Assembly: GCF_001644035.1 (NCBI RefSeq)
Contig: NZ_LUUG01000133.1
Location: 1 to 64,000, forward strand
Direction: 5' to 3'
DNA: 64,000 nt
Source: Methylomonas methanica
GTDB lineage: Bacteria; Pseudomonadota; Gammaproteobacteria; Methylococcales; Methylomonadaceae
Under the pieces are notes generated by a model. That model saw only the letters and a program-made list of their open reading frames with translations. It was not told where the DNA came from and did no database searches. A program made the translations under genes and the position numbers. Positions 1-7,716 of this stretch are shown piece by piece; position 1 is the first letter of the stretch; each line of letters begins with the position of its first letter.

Positions 1-480
1 GGCTGGCTCGAATAACTCAGCCCCCCAGGTTGTAATTGCCAGGCGCCCGCCAGGCCGGACTTGGCGCCACAATTCCCTGACCGCGGTGGCCATATCAGGC
101 ACGAAAAAGATCCCAAACACGCAAACGACGGCATCAAAATAACCATCGGGATAAGCTAACGCGAGCATGTCGCTAACCCGAAAATCCAGGTTCTCAAGAC
201 CATCGGCTTTGGCTTTTTCAGCCGCCATCGCCAACAATTTTTCCGCCAGATCGACGGCAACCACTCGGCCGGCTACGCCAACCTTTCGCGCCGCCGGCAG
301 GGCTGAAGCGCCGGTTCCGGAACAAACATCCAATACCCTGTTTCCTTCTCTTAACCCCAATCGCTCGATGGTGTTATTGCCGAATCGGCTCCAAAACGTA
401 TTGGCCGGGTGATCGAATAAATCGGCGGCGGTGTTATAGGCATGCGCGGTTTTCTTACTGACTACCAAATGTGATTCCAT
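1..480 (-). CDS. Class I SAM-dependent methyltransferase (3' end cut by window edge)
   Basis: The first 160 residues of a methyltransferase read leftward off the window. The SAM-binding motif I (VLDVCSGTGAS, about residues 49-59) is clear, followed by an acidic VAVDLAE strand, a DAVVCVFG segment and an RPGGRLAITTW strand, the usual order of a Methyltransf_11/25 Rossmann fold. The start at 480 is preceded by AGGAG. The pattern resembles small-molecule methyltransferases such as ubiquinone or arsenite types, but the substrate cannot be told from the visible part and the C-terminus is missing. Confidence 0.85.
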   Translation of the reverse strand, partial: MESHLVVSKKTAHAYNTAADLFDHPANTFWSRFGNNTIERLGLREGNRVLDVCSGTGASALPAARKVGVAGRVVAVDLAEKLLAMAAEKAKADGLENLDFRVSDMLALAYPDGYFDAVVCVFGIFFVPDMATAVRELWRQVRPGGRLAITTWGAELFEPA

Positions 481-797
481 TTCAACTCCTGAAAAATTAT
501 TCAAATTTTAATCATGGATAGCTGCCTTACATCAGTGACCATCCGGATTGCATCAATATAAAGGTTTACATAATTGGAAGGTCAAGCAGAATTAGGGGGG
601 CATGATGATCGTCAGATGACATCGACCAGCGGCGCTGGTAGTGCCGAAGGCATCCGAGTTCCATTGCCAGCACTTCCAACATTCGTCTCTGTCCCCCCTT
701 TACTTCTTGGAAATCGACAAGCGTTATCGGAAGGAGGCCATTCGTGCAAAGTGTTGAGCAACTGATGATTTACTAAACCGATGTGCCGGCTAGATGG
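481..797. other. Intergenic region, no gene seen
   Basis: A 317-bp gap between the divergent-upstream side of the methyltransferase and the 3' end of the EamA transporter. A 63-codon open frame at 574-765 has no ribosome site and no recognisable domain. Runs of G and C (around 594-600 and 691-697) face each other but do not form a convincing hairpin. Nothing further is supported. Confidence 0.4.
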
Positions 798-1673
798 CTA
801 TTTAGCATGTACTGTTGCAACGGATAGATTGCTTATCAGGCCGAACAATAACAATGTCGAGCCGACGAATGCCGATATGGAAAGCGTTTCTCCCCAAAAC
901 AGGCAACCGATCGATAGGCCTATAATCGGCGTCAATAAGGAAAATGATGCAACGGTGGTCGCGGGATAATGCCGCAGCAATCGATTCCAGGCCAAAGTGC
1001 CTATCAATAACGCGCCTAGCGACTGGTAAAGCACTGCTATCGTTACCGAGACGGAGGTTGCAGTGTTTAAGTTAAAAATCGCAGTATGGTTTTCAAACTC
1101 GGCACTCAGACATGCCAGTATTACGGCCGGAATCAATGATGCCCAGACGACAAAGGCCAGGGAGTCGGAGCGTTGTCCGGCGGTTGCTACCATTCTGACG
1201 ACGATATTTCCCGATGCCCAGCCGGCAGCGCCCATTAAACTCAACGCCATGGCAATCGTCGGCACCTCGGCGGATTCATCGCTCGCGATAATGCTTAAGC
1301 CCGCCAGCGCCAGTCCCAGAGACAAGCCTTTACGTATGTTGAGCGACTCCAATCGTAAAATCATACCGAACAGCATCGTGAAAAATACCTGCGATTGCGC
1401 CAAGACAGAGCTAAGGCTCGTTGGCATCCCGTGATGAATCGCCAGAAACAGGCCGCTGAACTGAACTGCGCCCCAGCCTAGTCCGTAAACAACTATCGTT
1501 CGCCAGCTAGTGTTTGGTCGTGGAACAAACGGTATCAGCAATGCCACCAATCCGAAGCGGAGACTGGCAAAAGCCAGCGGCGGTAAATCCTGTAACCCCC
1601 AACGGATTACCGAAAAACTGCCGCCCCAAACCAGCACACACAATAAGGCGAGCGCAATGTGTCGTGGTGCCAT
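798..1673 (-). CDS. DMT-superfamily transporter, EamA family
   Basis: A 291-residue inner-membrane protein with about ten hydrophobic segments arranged as two EamA repeats. The N-terminus (ALALLCVLVWGGSFSVIRWG) and the second-half WNRLLRHYPATTVASF/LTPIIG segment are typical of drug/metabolite exporters. It lies 6 bp downstream of the VOC gene on the same strand, so the two are probably co-transcribed. Family members export amino acids or small metabolites; the substrate here is unknown. Length is normal for the family. Confidence 0.85.
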   Translation of the reverse strand: MAPRHIALALLCVLVWGGSFSVIRWGLQDLPPLAFASLRFGLVALLIPFVPRPNTSWRTIVVYGLGWGAVQFSGLFLAIHHGMPTSLSSVLAQSQVFFTMLFGMILRLESLNIRKGLSLGLALAGLSIIASDESAEVPTIAMALSLMGAAGWASGNIVVRMVATAGQRSDSLAFVVWASLIPAVILACLSAEFENHTAIFNLNTATSVSVTIAVLYQSLGALLIGTLAWNRLLRHYPATTVASFSLLTPIIGLSIGCLFWGETLSISAFVGSTLLLFGLISNLSVATVHAK

Positions 1674-1679
1674 CGCCGG

Positions 1680-2108
1680 TCAGACTCCAACGACCGAACA
1701 AATCACCACGCGCCAACCATCCGGATCTGCATAGGTTCGGCTTTTATCCAACCAATAAGGATTTTCCGGCGCTACTTCTTCAGCACCGACAGAGGCAAGA
1801 TTTTCAAAAAATGTTTGTCGCTGATCAGCATTGGTGACGTATAACACCAGAAGGTTTTCGGCGGAAGGCATTGAGCATGGAGCTCCGGATGCATACTGGG
1901 TAAATTCCAGGTGATAGTCACGCCCGGGTAAGCCGAGCATGACGCCGTCATAGCCGGAATGGTTTTTAAATGAACCGATCACCGGCAAACCCAGACCGTC
2001 GCGGTAAAAACGAACAACGGCAGCCAATTGATTGGTGGGTCTGGCAACCCTAATTTGAGCAAAGTTGATACCGTTGGGAAATTCGATGGATAATTTTGAA
2101 TTAGACAT
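1680..2108 (-). CDS. VOC-family (glyoxalase/bleomycin-resistance fold) protein
   Basis: A 142-residue protein with the VOC signature: a first beta-alpha module (FAQIRVARP...VRFYRDGLGLPVIGSF) and a C-terminal YADPDGWRVVIC strand typical of glyoxalase-like proteins. I chose the ATG at 2108 over a further-upstream one because AGGAG sits seven bases before it. It is the first gene of a probable two-gene unit with the EamA exporter and is read divergently from a LysR regulator. The reaction is unknown; dioxygenase, lyase or binding function are all possible in this family. Confidence 0.85.
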   Translation of the reverse strand: MSNSKLSIEFPNGINFAQIRVARPTNQLAAVVRFYRDGLGLPVIGSFKNHSGYDGVMLGLPGRDYHLEFTQYASGAPCSMPSAENLLVLYVTNADQRQTFFENLASVGAEEVAPENPYWLDKSRTYADPDGWRVVICSVVGV

Positions 2109-2217
2109 TTTAATCTCCTGACACTGGCCCGATACCACCACGGTTACCGCTAAACCAGTGGCGTACAGTTTCAGTTATTATTAAGATGAATAGAAATGAA
2201 GAAATTGTACGTGGCTT

Positions 2218-3126
2218 ATGAATACAGTGCATGACTTGAGGCGTATAGATTTGAACCTGCTGGTGGTTCTGGACGCACTTTTAGAAGAGCGGCACATCTC
2301 GCGCGCGGCAACTCGATTAGCAATGACGCAGCCGGCGGTTAGCCATGCACTCAATCGCCTGCGCGATCTCATAGGCGATCCATTATTAGTGCGGGTCGGC
2401 AATGAAATGCGCTTAACGGCTAAAGCAGCAGCCTTGCTAAGGCCGTTAGCCGATGCCCTGACTCATGTCCGCAATGTCGTCATGTCAGAGCCGTTTTCGC
2501 CTGAAAATTGCCAGAGAACCTTTCGCCTGGGCATGTCTGATTATGGCTCTGCAGTTGTTCTGCCAGGGCTGTTGCAGCGTCTTCGCGCCGAGGCTCCGGG
2601 TGTTAATCTGGTTGTGACCCAATCATCGCGACTGGAGATGTTGCGACAAGTGACGGAAAGCGAATTGGACGGTGCAATTGGTGTGTTTCCGATGATGCCG
2701 GAGGAACTGGAAAGCGATACTCTTTTTCAAGAACGCTTTGTGTTGGTAACGGATCGCCGCAATCTAACGGAGCAAAACGGCCTATCGCTTAGCCATTACC
2801 TTGAGGCCCCGCATATCCATGTTTCGGTGCAAGCCATGCACCACAGCCATGTCGATAAGGCTCTGGCCGCGCTCGGAGCGCAACGCCGCATAGCGGTGCT
2901 GGTGCCGCATTTTACGGTTGCCGCCGACTTATTGGTCGGAACGGATTTGTTGCTAACCATTGCCGCGCGCGCCATCAATATGGAAAAAATCTCCCCCGAC
3001 TTAGTTGTCTTGGAGCCGCCGTTCGCAATACCCGGCTTCGACTTCGTATCGATCTGGCGTGCGGGAGCCGACCGGAATCTCGAACTGACCTGGCTGCGCT
3101 CAAGCATCAGGGCTATCGGGTTGTGA
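2218..3126 (+). CDS. LysR-family transcriptional regulator
   Basis: A 302-residue LTTR with an N-terminal winged helix-turn-helix at about residues 7-65 (RRIDLNLLVVLDALLEE, ISRAATRLAMTQPAVSHALN) and a periplasmic-binding-protein-like effector domain (RTFRLGMSDYGSAVV...). It is divergent from the VOC/EamA pair with about 110 bp between starts, the usual arrangement for an LTTR controlling its neighbours. The inferred role is to control efflux or detoxification of a compound sensed by the effector domain. Confidence 0.92.
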   Translation: MNTVHDLRRIDLNLLVVLDALLEERHISRAATRLAMTQPAVSHALNRLRDLIGDPLLVRVGNEMRLTAKAAALLRPLADALTHVRNVVMSEPFSPENCQRTFRLGMSDYGSAVVLPGLLQRLRAEAPGVNLVVTQSSRLEMLRQVTESELDGAIGVFPMMPEELESDTLFQERFVLVTDRRNLTEQNGLSLSHYLEAPHIHVSVQAMHHSHVDKALAALGAQRRIAVLVPHFTVAADLLVGTDLLLTIAARAINMEKISPDLVVLEPPFAIPGFDFVSIWRAGADRNLELTWLRSSIRAIGL

Positions 3127-3158
3127 GGCACGCTGTAGAAAGCAAAAGACTTGCATCG

Positions 3159-3596
3159 TCAGGCCTCAGCGCGGGCCTTGATGGCCAGATTCATCGCTTC
3201 AAAGCCCATTTTGGTATCTTGCTCAAGGCTCTTTTTGAATAACGGCACCAGCAGGCCGCTGAAACGCTCGCTCTGCGTAAAGCGGATGCGTCCATCGGCG
3301 ATAGGCTCAATGACAAACCGATGTTCGCCATCGAAGAGATTGGGAAACAAGAAATGTCCCAGCCAGCGTAGTTCCTTTCCCGGTTCGACAGCAAAAACGC
3401 GCGGCCGAAACGTCATGGCTTTTCCGTTGCTGGGCTGAATCCGCACTTTAAGCCTCGCATCCAGTTTTACTTCACCTTCTATGTTGAGAATAAACGGATT
3501 CCATTCCGGATAAGCCGGGAACTCGGTAAGAATGGACCAGACGTGTTCCGGCTCGGCAGCTATTTCGATTTCAGTATGTAACCGATAGGTATTCAT
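3159..3596 (-). CDS. SRPBCC-family (START-like) protein
   Basis: A 145-residue protein beginning with the SRPBCC pattern: an I-x-A-x-PEHVWSILTEF segment, then YPEWNPFI, and a long C-terminal helix (LEQDTKMGFEAMNLAIKARAE). The fold forms a deep hydrophobic pocket used by polyketide cyclases, lipid carriers and stress proteins. Convergent with the LysR gene (32 bp apart) and 25 bp downstream of an isochorismatase-family gene on the same strand, possibly an operon. Ligand unknown. Confidence 0.85.
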   Translation of the reverse strand: MNTYRLHTEIEIAAEPEHVWSILTEFPAYPEWNPFILNIEGEVKLDARLKVRIQPSNGKAMTFRPRVFAVEPGKELRWLGHFLFPNLFDGEHRFVIEPIADGRIRFTQSERFSGLLVPLFKKSLEQDTKMGFEAMNLAIKARAEA

Positions 3597-3621
3597 GGGC
3601 TTTCTCTGAAGTTAACGTGGT

Positions 3622-4173
3622 TTAAGTAAAATCGGTCAATATTTCGTCCGTGCCTCTAACCTTGCAGAACTCGCCGTCAAGGCTGGCCAAATGCACGTTA
3701 TGGATGGCGTCAGCGGAGATATTGACGCCGTCGAGCCCACGGCGATTAAAAGTGGCGGTCGCGTCGGACACAAGTATGGTTCCATAGCCGAGATTGCCCG
3801 CCATGCGGGTTGTGGTGGAGACGCAATGGTCGGTGGTGAAACCCGCGATGATAAGGTTATGTATGCCGTGTTCTTTAAGAAACTGATCCAGACCCGTTCC
3901 AATGAAAGCACTATTCACCTGCTTGCCGAAGACCGGTTCGCCGTCTATGGGTTGGGCTTCAGGTTTGAAATCACAGCCCGGTTGATCAGGCGCTAACGGC
4001 GAATTTGCAGTAGCGGAAAGGTGTTGAATATGGATTATCGGTAACGACAACGTTCGCCAACGCGCCAGCAGCCGGGCAATGTTCCGTTCTGCATCAGGGT
4101 TATTTCTGATGCCCCATTTCGGGTGATCAAAACCCTGCTGCACATCAATTAAAATTAAAGCCGTTCGTTTCAT
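3622..4173 (-). CDS. Isochorismatase-family cysteine hydrolase
   Basis: A 183-residue alpha/beta hydrolase with the catalytic triad of this superfamily visible as D10 (ALILIDVQQGF), K84 (VFGKQVNSAF) and C117 (GFTTDHCVST). The cis-peptide/nucleophile motif is intact, so it should be active. Substrate could be an amide such as nicotinamide or a ureidocarbamate; the metal ligand set of true nicotinamidases (D-x-H...H) is not evident, so I do not assign pncA here. Possibly co-transcribed with the downstream SRPBCC gene. Confidence 0.88.
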   Translation of the reverse strand: MKRTALILIDVQQGFDHPKWGIRNNPDAERNIARLLARWRTLSLPIIHIQHLSATANSPLAPDQPGCDFKPEAQPIDGEPVFGKQVNSAFIGTGLDQFLKEHGIHNLIIAGFTTDHCVSTTTRMAGNLGYGTILVSDATATFNRRGLDGVNISADAIHNVHLASLDGEFCKVRGTDEILTDFT

Positions 4174-4340
4174 AGGATACTCAGTTATTTAGCATTAAAA
4201 AAACCGTGATATAGAACCGTAGCCTCGGTATACGATTTTCTCATCCGAGAGCAAGCACCGATTTAGAAGCGATCACACATGGCACATGTTAATACCCTAA
4301 ACAATCAGTAAAGCCGAGCTGAGATAATCGCACTCATCAC

Positions 4341-4757
4341 TTAAATTTTGTCCTTCAATTTATTTGGCTGCCTGAACCGATGTTTACCCGCAACTCGGAG
4401 GAGGCGACGAAATTTTGGACACTCAAAATGGCTGGGCGCATTGCAGACCGCTGCATGGCGAAGTCCATCACGCATAGCCGTCAGTTCATTAATTTTTCTA
4501 TCCAACTCATCCGCCTTGGCCAAAAGCAACGTTCTATCGATGTCAGGCCCTTCAGGGGTAAACATCTCGCCGATCTCATCAAGCGAGAAACCGGCACCGC
4601 GCGCCAAAGCAATTAATGCCAGACGCTCCAACACATCGCCACTGAATATACGGCGTAACCCTATTCGCCCTGTAGACCGAATCAATCCTTTCTCTTCATA
4701 AAAACGCAACGTGGAGGCCGGTAATCCCGATGCCTTAGTAACCTCAGTAATATCCAT
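4341..4757 (-). CDS. MerR-family transcriptional regulator
   Basis: A 138-residue regulator with the MerR winged helix at residues 1-70 (ITEVTKASGLPASTLRFYEEKGLI), a dimerisation helix at about 72-100, and a C-terminal tail with two cysteines, C105 and C113, in CNAPSHFECPKF. It lacks the four-cysteine cluster of SoxR and the CueR/MerR metal loop, so the signal may be thiol oxidation or an electrophile (inference). It diverges from tpm; the intergenic region carries a MerR-type promoter directed at tpm, which is the obvious target. Confidence 0.9.
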   Translation of the reverse strand: MDITEVTKASGLPASTLRFYEEKGLIRSTGRIGLRRIFSGDVLERLALIALARGAGFSLDEIGEMFTPEGPDIDRTLLLAKADELDRKINELTAMRDGLRHAAVCNAPSHFECPKFRRLLRVAGKHRFRQPNKLKDKI

Positions 4758-4781
4758 ACATTTTCCTGTTGAAATTAATGC

Positions 4782-4812
4782 TTGACCTCAAGTTGACTTG
4801 AACTTTTATCCT
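4782..4812 (+). promoter_or_regulatory. MerR-type promoter/operator driving tpm
   Basis: A -35 TTGACC at 4782-4787 and a -10 TATCCT at 4807-4812 are separated by 19 bp, the over-long spacer diagnostic of promoters activated by MerR-family DNA distortion. The spacer holds a perfect dyad TCAAGT-TG-ACTTGA at 4788-4801, closely resembling the SoxR-type operator half-sites. The promoter reads rightward into the methyltransferase gene at 4895. Confidence 0.8.
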
Positions 4813-4894
4813 AGGCTCGAAAATAACGGTTTTTCAAGACTGAAACACCAAATAAATGTTGAATTTTAATAGGCTAATGATTTAAGGAGTCGAG

Positions 4895-5539
4895 ATGGAA
4901 GCAAGTTTCTGGCATCAAAAATGGGAACGCGGTGAGATTGCATTTCATGAAAGCGAGGCAAACCAACATCTGGTCGCGCATTTTAAAGAATTACATCTGA
5001 AAAAAGGCAGTCGCGTGTTTCTGCCGTTGTGCGGTAAGACCAGGGATATAGCGTGGTTGCTTAGCAGAGGTTATCGAGTGGCTGGCGCGGAATTGAGCAA
5101 ACTCGCCGTTAGCGAGTTGTTCAATGAACTTGGCTTAGAGCCAAAAACCTTTAAGGCTGGAAAATTGACCCAATACAGTGCTAAAGACATAGACATATTC
5201 GTCGGTGATATTTTCGACGTGTCTACCGAGCTTCTTGGTGCCATAAACGCGATATACGATCGGGCAGCCTTAGTTGCCCTGCCATCCGGCTTACGGGAGC
5301 ACTATACGTCGCATCTGATGAACATAAGTGGCACGGCAGCGCAGTTGCTGATTACTTATGAATACGACCAACTGCAGATGGATGGGCCTCCGTTTTCAGT
5401 GACCGAAAACGAAGTAAAGCAACATTATGAGGCTGCTTACCGGCTGAAGTCTGTTGAAAGCAAGAATATTGAAGGTGGATTGAAGGGCGAAGTTGCAGCA
5501 ACGGAGACCGTCTGGTTACTCCAAAACGCTAATAAATAA
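4895..5539 (+). CDS. tpm: Thiopurine S-methyltransferase (TPMT) family protein
   Basis: A 214-residue protein that matches bacterial TPMTs throughout: the N-terminal FWHQKWERGEIAFHE block, the SAM motif VFLPLCGKTRDIAWLLSRGY, GAELSKLAV, and the YDRAALVALP segment. The start has AAGGAG nine bases upstream. Bacterial enzymes methylate thiols and have been linked to selenium and tellurite methylation. It lies behind a MerR-type promoter and 11 bp ahead of a TauE exporter, suggesting a small sulfur/metalloid stress unit (inference). Confidence 0.93.
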   Translation: MEASFWHQKWERGEIAFHESEANQHLVAHFKELHLKKGSRVFLPLCGKTRDIAWLLSRGYRVAGAELSKLAVSELFNELGLEPKTFKAGKLTQYSAKDIDIFVGDIFDVSTELLGAINAIYDRAALVALPSGLREHYTSHLMNISGTAAQLLITYEYDQLQMDGPPFSVTENEVKQHYEAAYRLKSVESKNIEGGLKGEVAATETVWLLQNANK

Positions 5540-5550
5540 GTTGGTTTTAC

Positions 5551-6354
5551 ATGCCAAGTGTTGAATGGATATTGCTGTACCTTTTGATGGGGGCTTTGGC
5601 GGGCTTTATCGCGGGCTTACTGGGACTTGGTGGCGGTGGAATTCTGGTTCCTATGCTGTCATCCATTTTTCTTTACCAAGGCATTAGCGTAGAAAAAGTA
5701 GTTCATGTGGCATTGGGAACGTCATTGGCTTGCATGATTATTTCTTCAGCCGCAAGCGTCCACGCACATGTTTCACGAAACGCGGTTGACTGGCAGATCG
5801 TTCGCGGAATGTCTCCGGGAATCATCCTTGGTTCTATTCTGACTACCCAGTTGGCCGCTAACTTTAGCGCAGCCTATATTGCCCTGTTTTTTGCGCTGTT
5901 TATAGCGATTGTAGCGGTGCAAATGTTTATGAATTGGCAGCCCAACCCCCGTCAAATGTCGATGAGCTTCCGCGGACTAGCTACGGCTGGAGTGTGTATC
6001 GGATCAGTATCAACACTTGCTGCAGTGGGTGGAGGTTTTCTGACTATTGGCTACTTGGTATATAGGAATGTGGCTATAAAAAAAGCCATTGGTTCCTCGG
6101 CGGCAATTGGATTACCTATCGCTGTCACGGGCACAATTGGTTACATGATTAACGGCTGGTATGAGACATTAAGCAACCCCTATGTCATTGGGTTTATAAA
6201 TGTGCCAGCATTTTTAGCGATCTCTACCGCTAGCGCTATTGTCACCCCCTGCGGCGTTGCCTGCTCCCATAGACTGCCAGTAAATTATTTGAAAAAGGTA
6301 TTCGCTATTATTTCGCTGATTTTGAGTATAACGATGCTAGTTTCGCTCGTTTAA
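5551..6354 (+). CDS. Sulfite exporter TauE/SafE family membrane protein
   Basis: A 267-residue polytopic protein with about eight membrane segments in two repeats. The first repeat has AGFIAGLLGLGGGGILVPML, and the second SVSTLAAVGGGFLTIGYLV; glycine-rich blocks of this kind define TauE/SafE (DUF81). The gap after tpm is 11 bp, so they likely form one transcript. Members move organosulfur anions or act as putative permeases; an anion with sulfur is the likely cargo, but substrate is not proven. Confidence 0.9.
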   Translation: MPSVEWILLYLLMGALAGFIAGLLGLGGGGILVPMLSSIFLYQGISVEKVVHVALGTSLACMIISSAASVHAHVSRNAVDWQIVRGMSPGIILGSILTTQLAANFSAAYIALFFALFIAIVAVQMFMNWQPNPRQMSMSFRGLATAGVCIGSVSTLAAVGGGFLTIGYLVYRNVAIKKAIGSSAAIGLPIAVTGTIGYMINGWYETLSNPYVIGFINVPAFLAISTASAIVTPCGVACSHRLPVNYLKKVFAIISLILSITMLVSLV

Positions 6355-6370
6355 TATGGGGATAGATATT

Positions 6371-6730
6371 ATGCTCAACATTGCCATAACCAGGGGCGAA
6401 AATTGGCCCGATAAAGGATTTCTTGGTTATGACGAACGTTATCGGTTGGTGGCTTTAGCGCACATTTGCTATTTTACAGAAACTCCTAATCGTCTGTTGA
6501 TGGCCGATTGGATGAGATCACCAACGGCTGCTTTGTGGCCCTCCAATTCGCAGAATCAAGATATTTCAGACTGGCCGGTTTGGAGAAACGTGACGGACCG
6601 GAATGGGTCGATAACACCAATTCAATCACAGCTAAGCTCTAATGCTGTAATAAATCGCGACATAACTCAATGTTACATTGGTACCAGTACAAATGTACTA
6701 ACTCGGCGACGAATGATAAACGGCCGCTAA
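6371..6730 (+). CDS. Doubtful ORF downstream of TauE gene
   Basis: An open frame of about 119 codons beginning almost at the TauE stop. The predicted protein has no membrane segment, no signal peptide and no family I recognise. GGGGAT lies about 12 bases before the ATG at 6371. A frame starting at 6356 is also open. It could be the third gene of the tpm-TauE unit, a decayed gene end, or chance. Confidence 0.3.
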   Translation: MLNIAITRGENWPDKGFLGYDERYRLVALAHICYFTETPNRLLMADWMRSPTAALWPSNSQNQDISDWPVWRNVTDRNGSITPIQSQLSSNAVINRDITQCYIGTSTNVLTRRRMINGR

Positions 6731-6742
6731 TTTTTCCTCGTC

Positions 6743-7024
6743 TTGAATGTTCACCTTGTCTGCCGGATACCGGCGAGTATCGGCTTGATACCTAAAAAAA
6801 TTGGCCGAGATTTTCGGAAGATTGTCTCGGACCCGAAAAAGATTGAAGTAGATGAACAAAAGATCGACCGGATACTTTCGAAGATCGACAGGATACTCCG
6901 AAAACTGGGCGAGGTAGCTGGTAAGGTCAGCGGGGTGCTTCTGAAGTACCCCGCCGACCTTCCGAAGCAGCCCCTCGATGCCGGGCGAGCATTAGGCGCG
7001 GTACCCGAATGCAGCTTCGGCTAA
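6743..7024 (+). CDS. Doubtful ORF with tandem heptad repeat
   Basis: A 93-codon frame whose middle is rich in Lys/Ile (KKIGRDFRKI, QKIDRILSKIDRILRKLGEV). The DNA contains a 21-bp near-perfect tandem repeat at 6860-6880 and 6881-6901, giving two copies of KIDRIL-x, which would make a short amphipathic coiled coil. No ribosome site is evident and no family is recognised. It may be a degenerate intergenic repeat rather than a gene. Confidence 0.3.
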   Translation: MNVHLVCRIPASIGLIPKKIGRDFRKIVSDPKKIEVDEQKIDRILSKIDRILRKLGEVAGKVSGVLLKYPADLPKQPLDAGRALGAVPECSFG

Positions 7025-7073
7025 ACGCCATTCCAGGCCAGACAATAGAACGGGCCGGTGCCCCATATGATTG

Positions 7074-7191
7074 TTATTAACCCGGCCCTCAAATATTGTT
7101 GCTCCCGCGAAGGCGGGAGCCCAGCGCCTATAATGGATTCCCGCCTTCGCGGGAATGACGAATCCAGGGAATTTAAGGGCCGGGTTAATAA
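7074..7191. mobile_element. 118-bp MITE with 21-bp terminal inverted repeats
   Basis: The ends, 7074-7094 and 7171-7191, are inverted repeats with one mismatch (TTATTAACCCGGCCCT... against ...AGGGCCGGGTTAATAA). Inside are two REP-like hairpins, GCTCCCGC/GCGGGAGC and ATTCCCGC/GCGGGAAT. It encodes nothing. A shortened relative lies at 35361-35436, which supports a mobile family rather than a single chance structure. Confidence 0.8.
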
Positions 7192-7221
7192 ATGCATCCT
7201 GTCGCCGCAGGCGCCAAATCG

Positions 7222-7716
7222 TCATCGCACCTGAGCATCCGCCACCACCGGCGCAGCTTTCACGCCACCACCACCGGGAAAACGAGTGCGCAAATCGTCA
7301 TACAAGGTCTGGGCGTTGGGACGTCCGCGCTTGGCGGCTTCGCGGACGCTCTGGTAATAAGCCAGATTAGCCATCCAGATATCTTGATTGACTACCATCA
7401 AGGTATCGTCGACTTGTTGGGTCAGAGCATTGAGTGTGCTCCAAAACTCCAGAATCCGCGCGCGCAAAGCGCGGTCGCGCGCTACTTCCGCCAAATCCAG
7501 AAAGCCCGGTACGAATTCGGCGTGGTTGCTCATATATAGCGTACATTTTTCGTCGAAACCGATGGATTTTTCACCCATCTTAGCCATTTCCCGACGTTCC
7601 TGAGGATGTAGCGAAACCAAGAACGGCAGTTTGTCGCGCACCAGTGCCAGTGCATCCTTGACGGCTTGAATGTCTTCGGCGCTGATGCTTGCGGAGATTA
7701 GATTATCGTTGGGCAT
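7222..7716 (-). CDS. Conserved-looking hypothetical protein
   Basis: A 164-residue soluble, mostly helical protein with no signal peptide and no recognised domain. The start has CAGGAG seven bases upstream, and the composition looks like real coding sequence. The centre (SIGFDEKCTLYMSNHAEFVPGFLDLAEVARD) and the stretch NQDIWMANLAYYQSVREAAK suggest a packed helical bundle. The C-terminus is Gly/Ala/Val-rich and probably disordered. It lies alone between the MITE and a palindrome-containing gap. Confidence 0.7.
   Translation of the reverse strand: MPNDNLISASISAEDIQAVKDALALVRDKLPFLVSLHPQERREMAKMGEKSIGFDEKCTLYMSNHAEFVPGFLDLAEVARDRALRARILEFWSTLNALTQQVDDTLMVVNQDIWMANLAYYQSVREAAKRGRPNAQTLYDDLRTRFPGGGGVKAAPVVADAQVR

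Noticed and set aside
574-765. 63-codon frame in the first intergenic gap
   Set aside because: No start signal, no similarity to any family I know.
3622-4173. Isochorismatase-family gene as nicotinamidase
   Set aside because: Lacks the D-x-H...H metal site that the protein at 21104-21952 shows.
4341-4757. MerR protein as SoxR
   Set aside because: The operator resembles SoxR sites, but the four-cysteine iron-sulfur cluster of SoxR is absent; only two cysteines are present.
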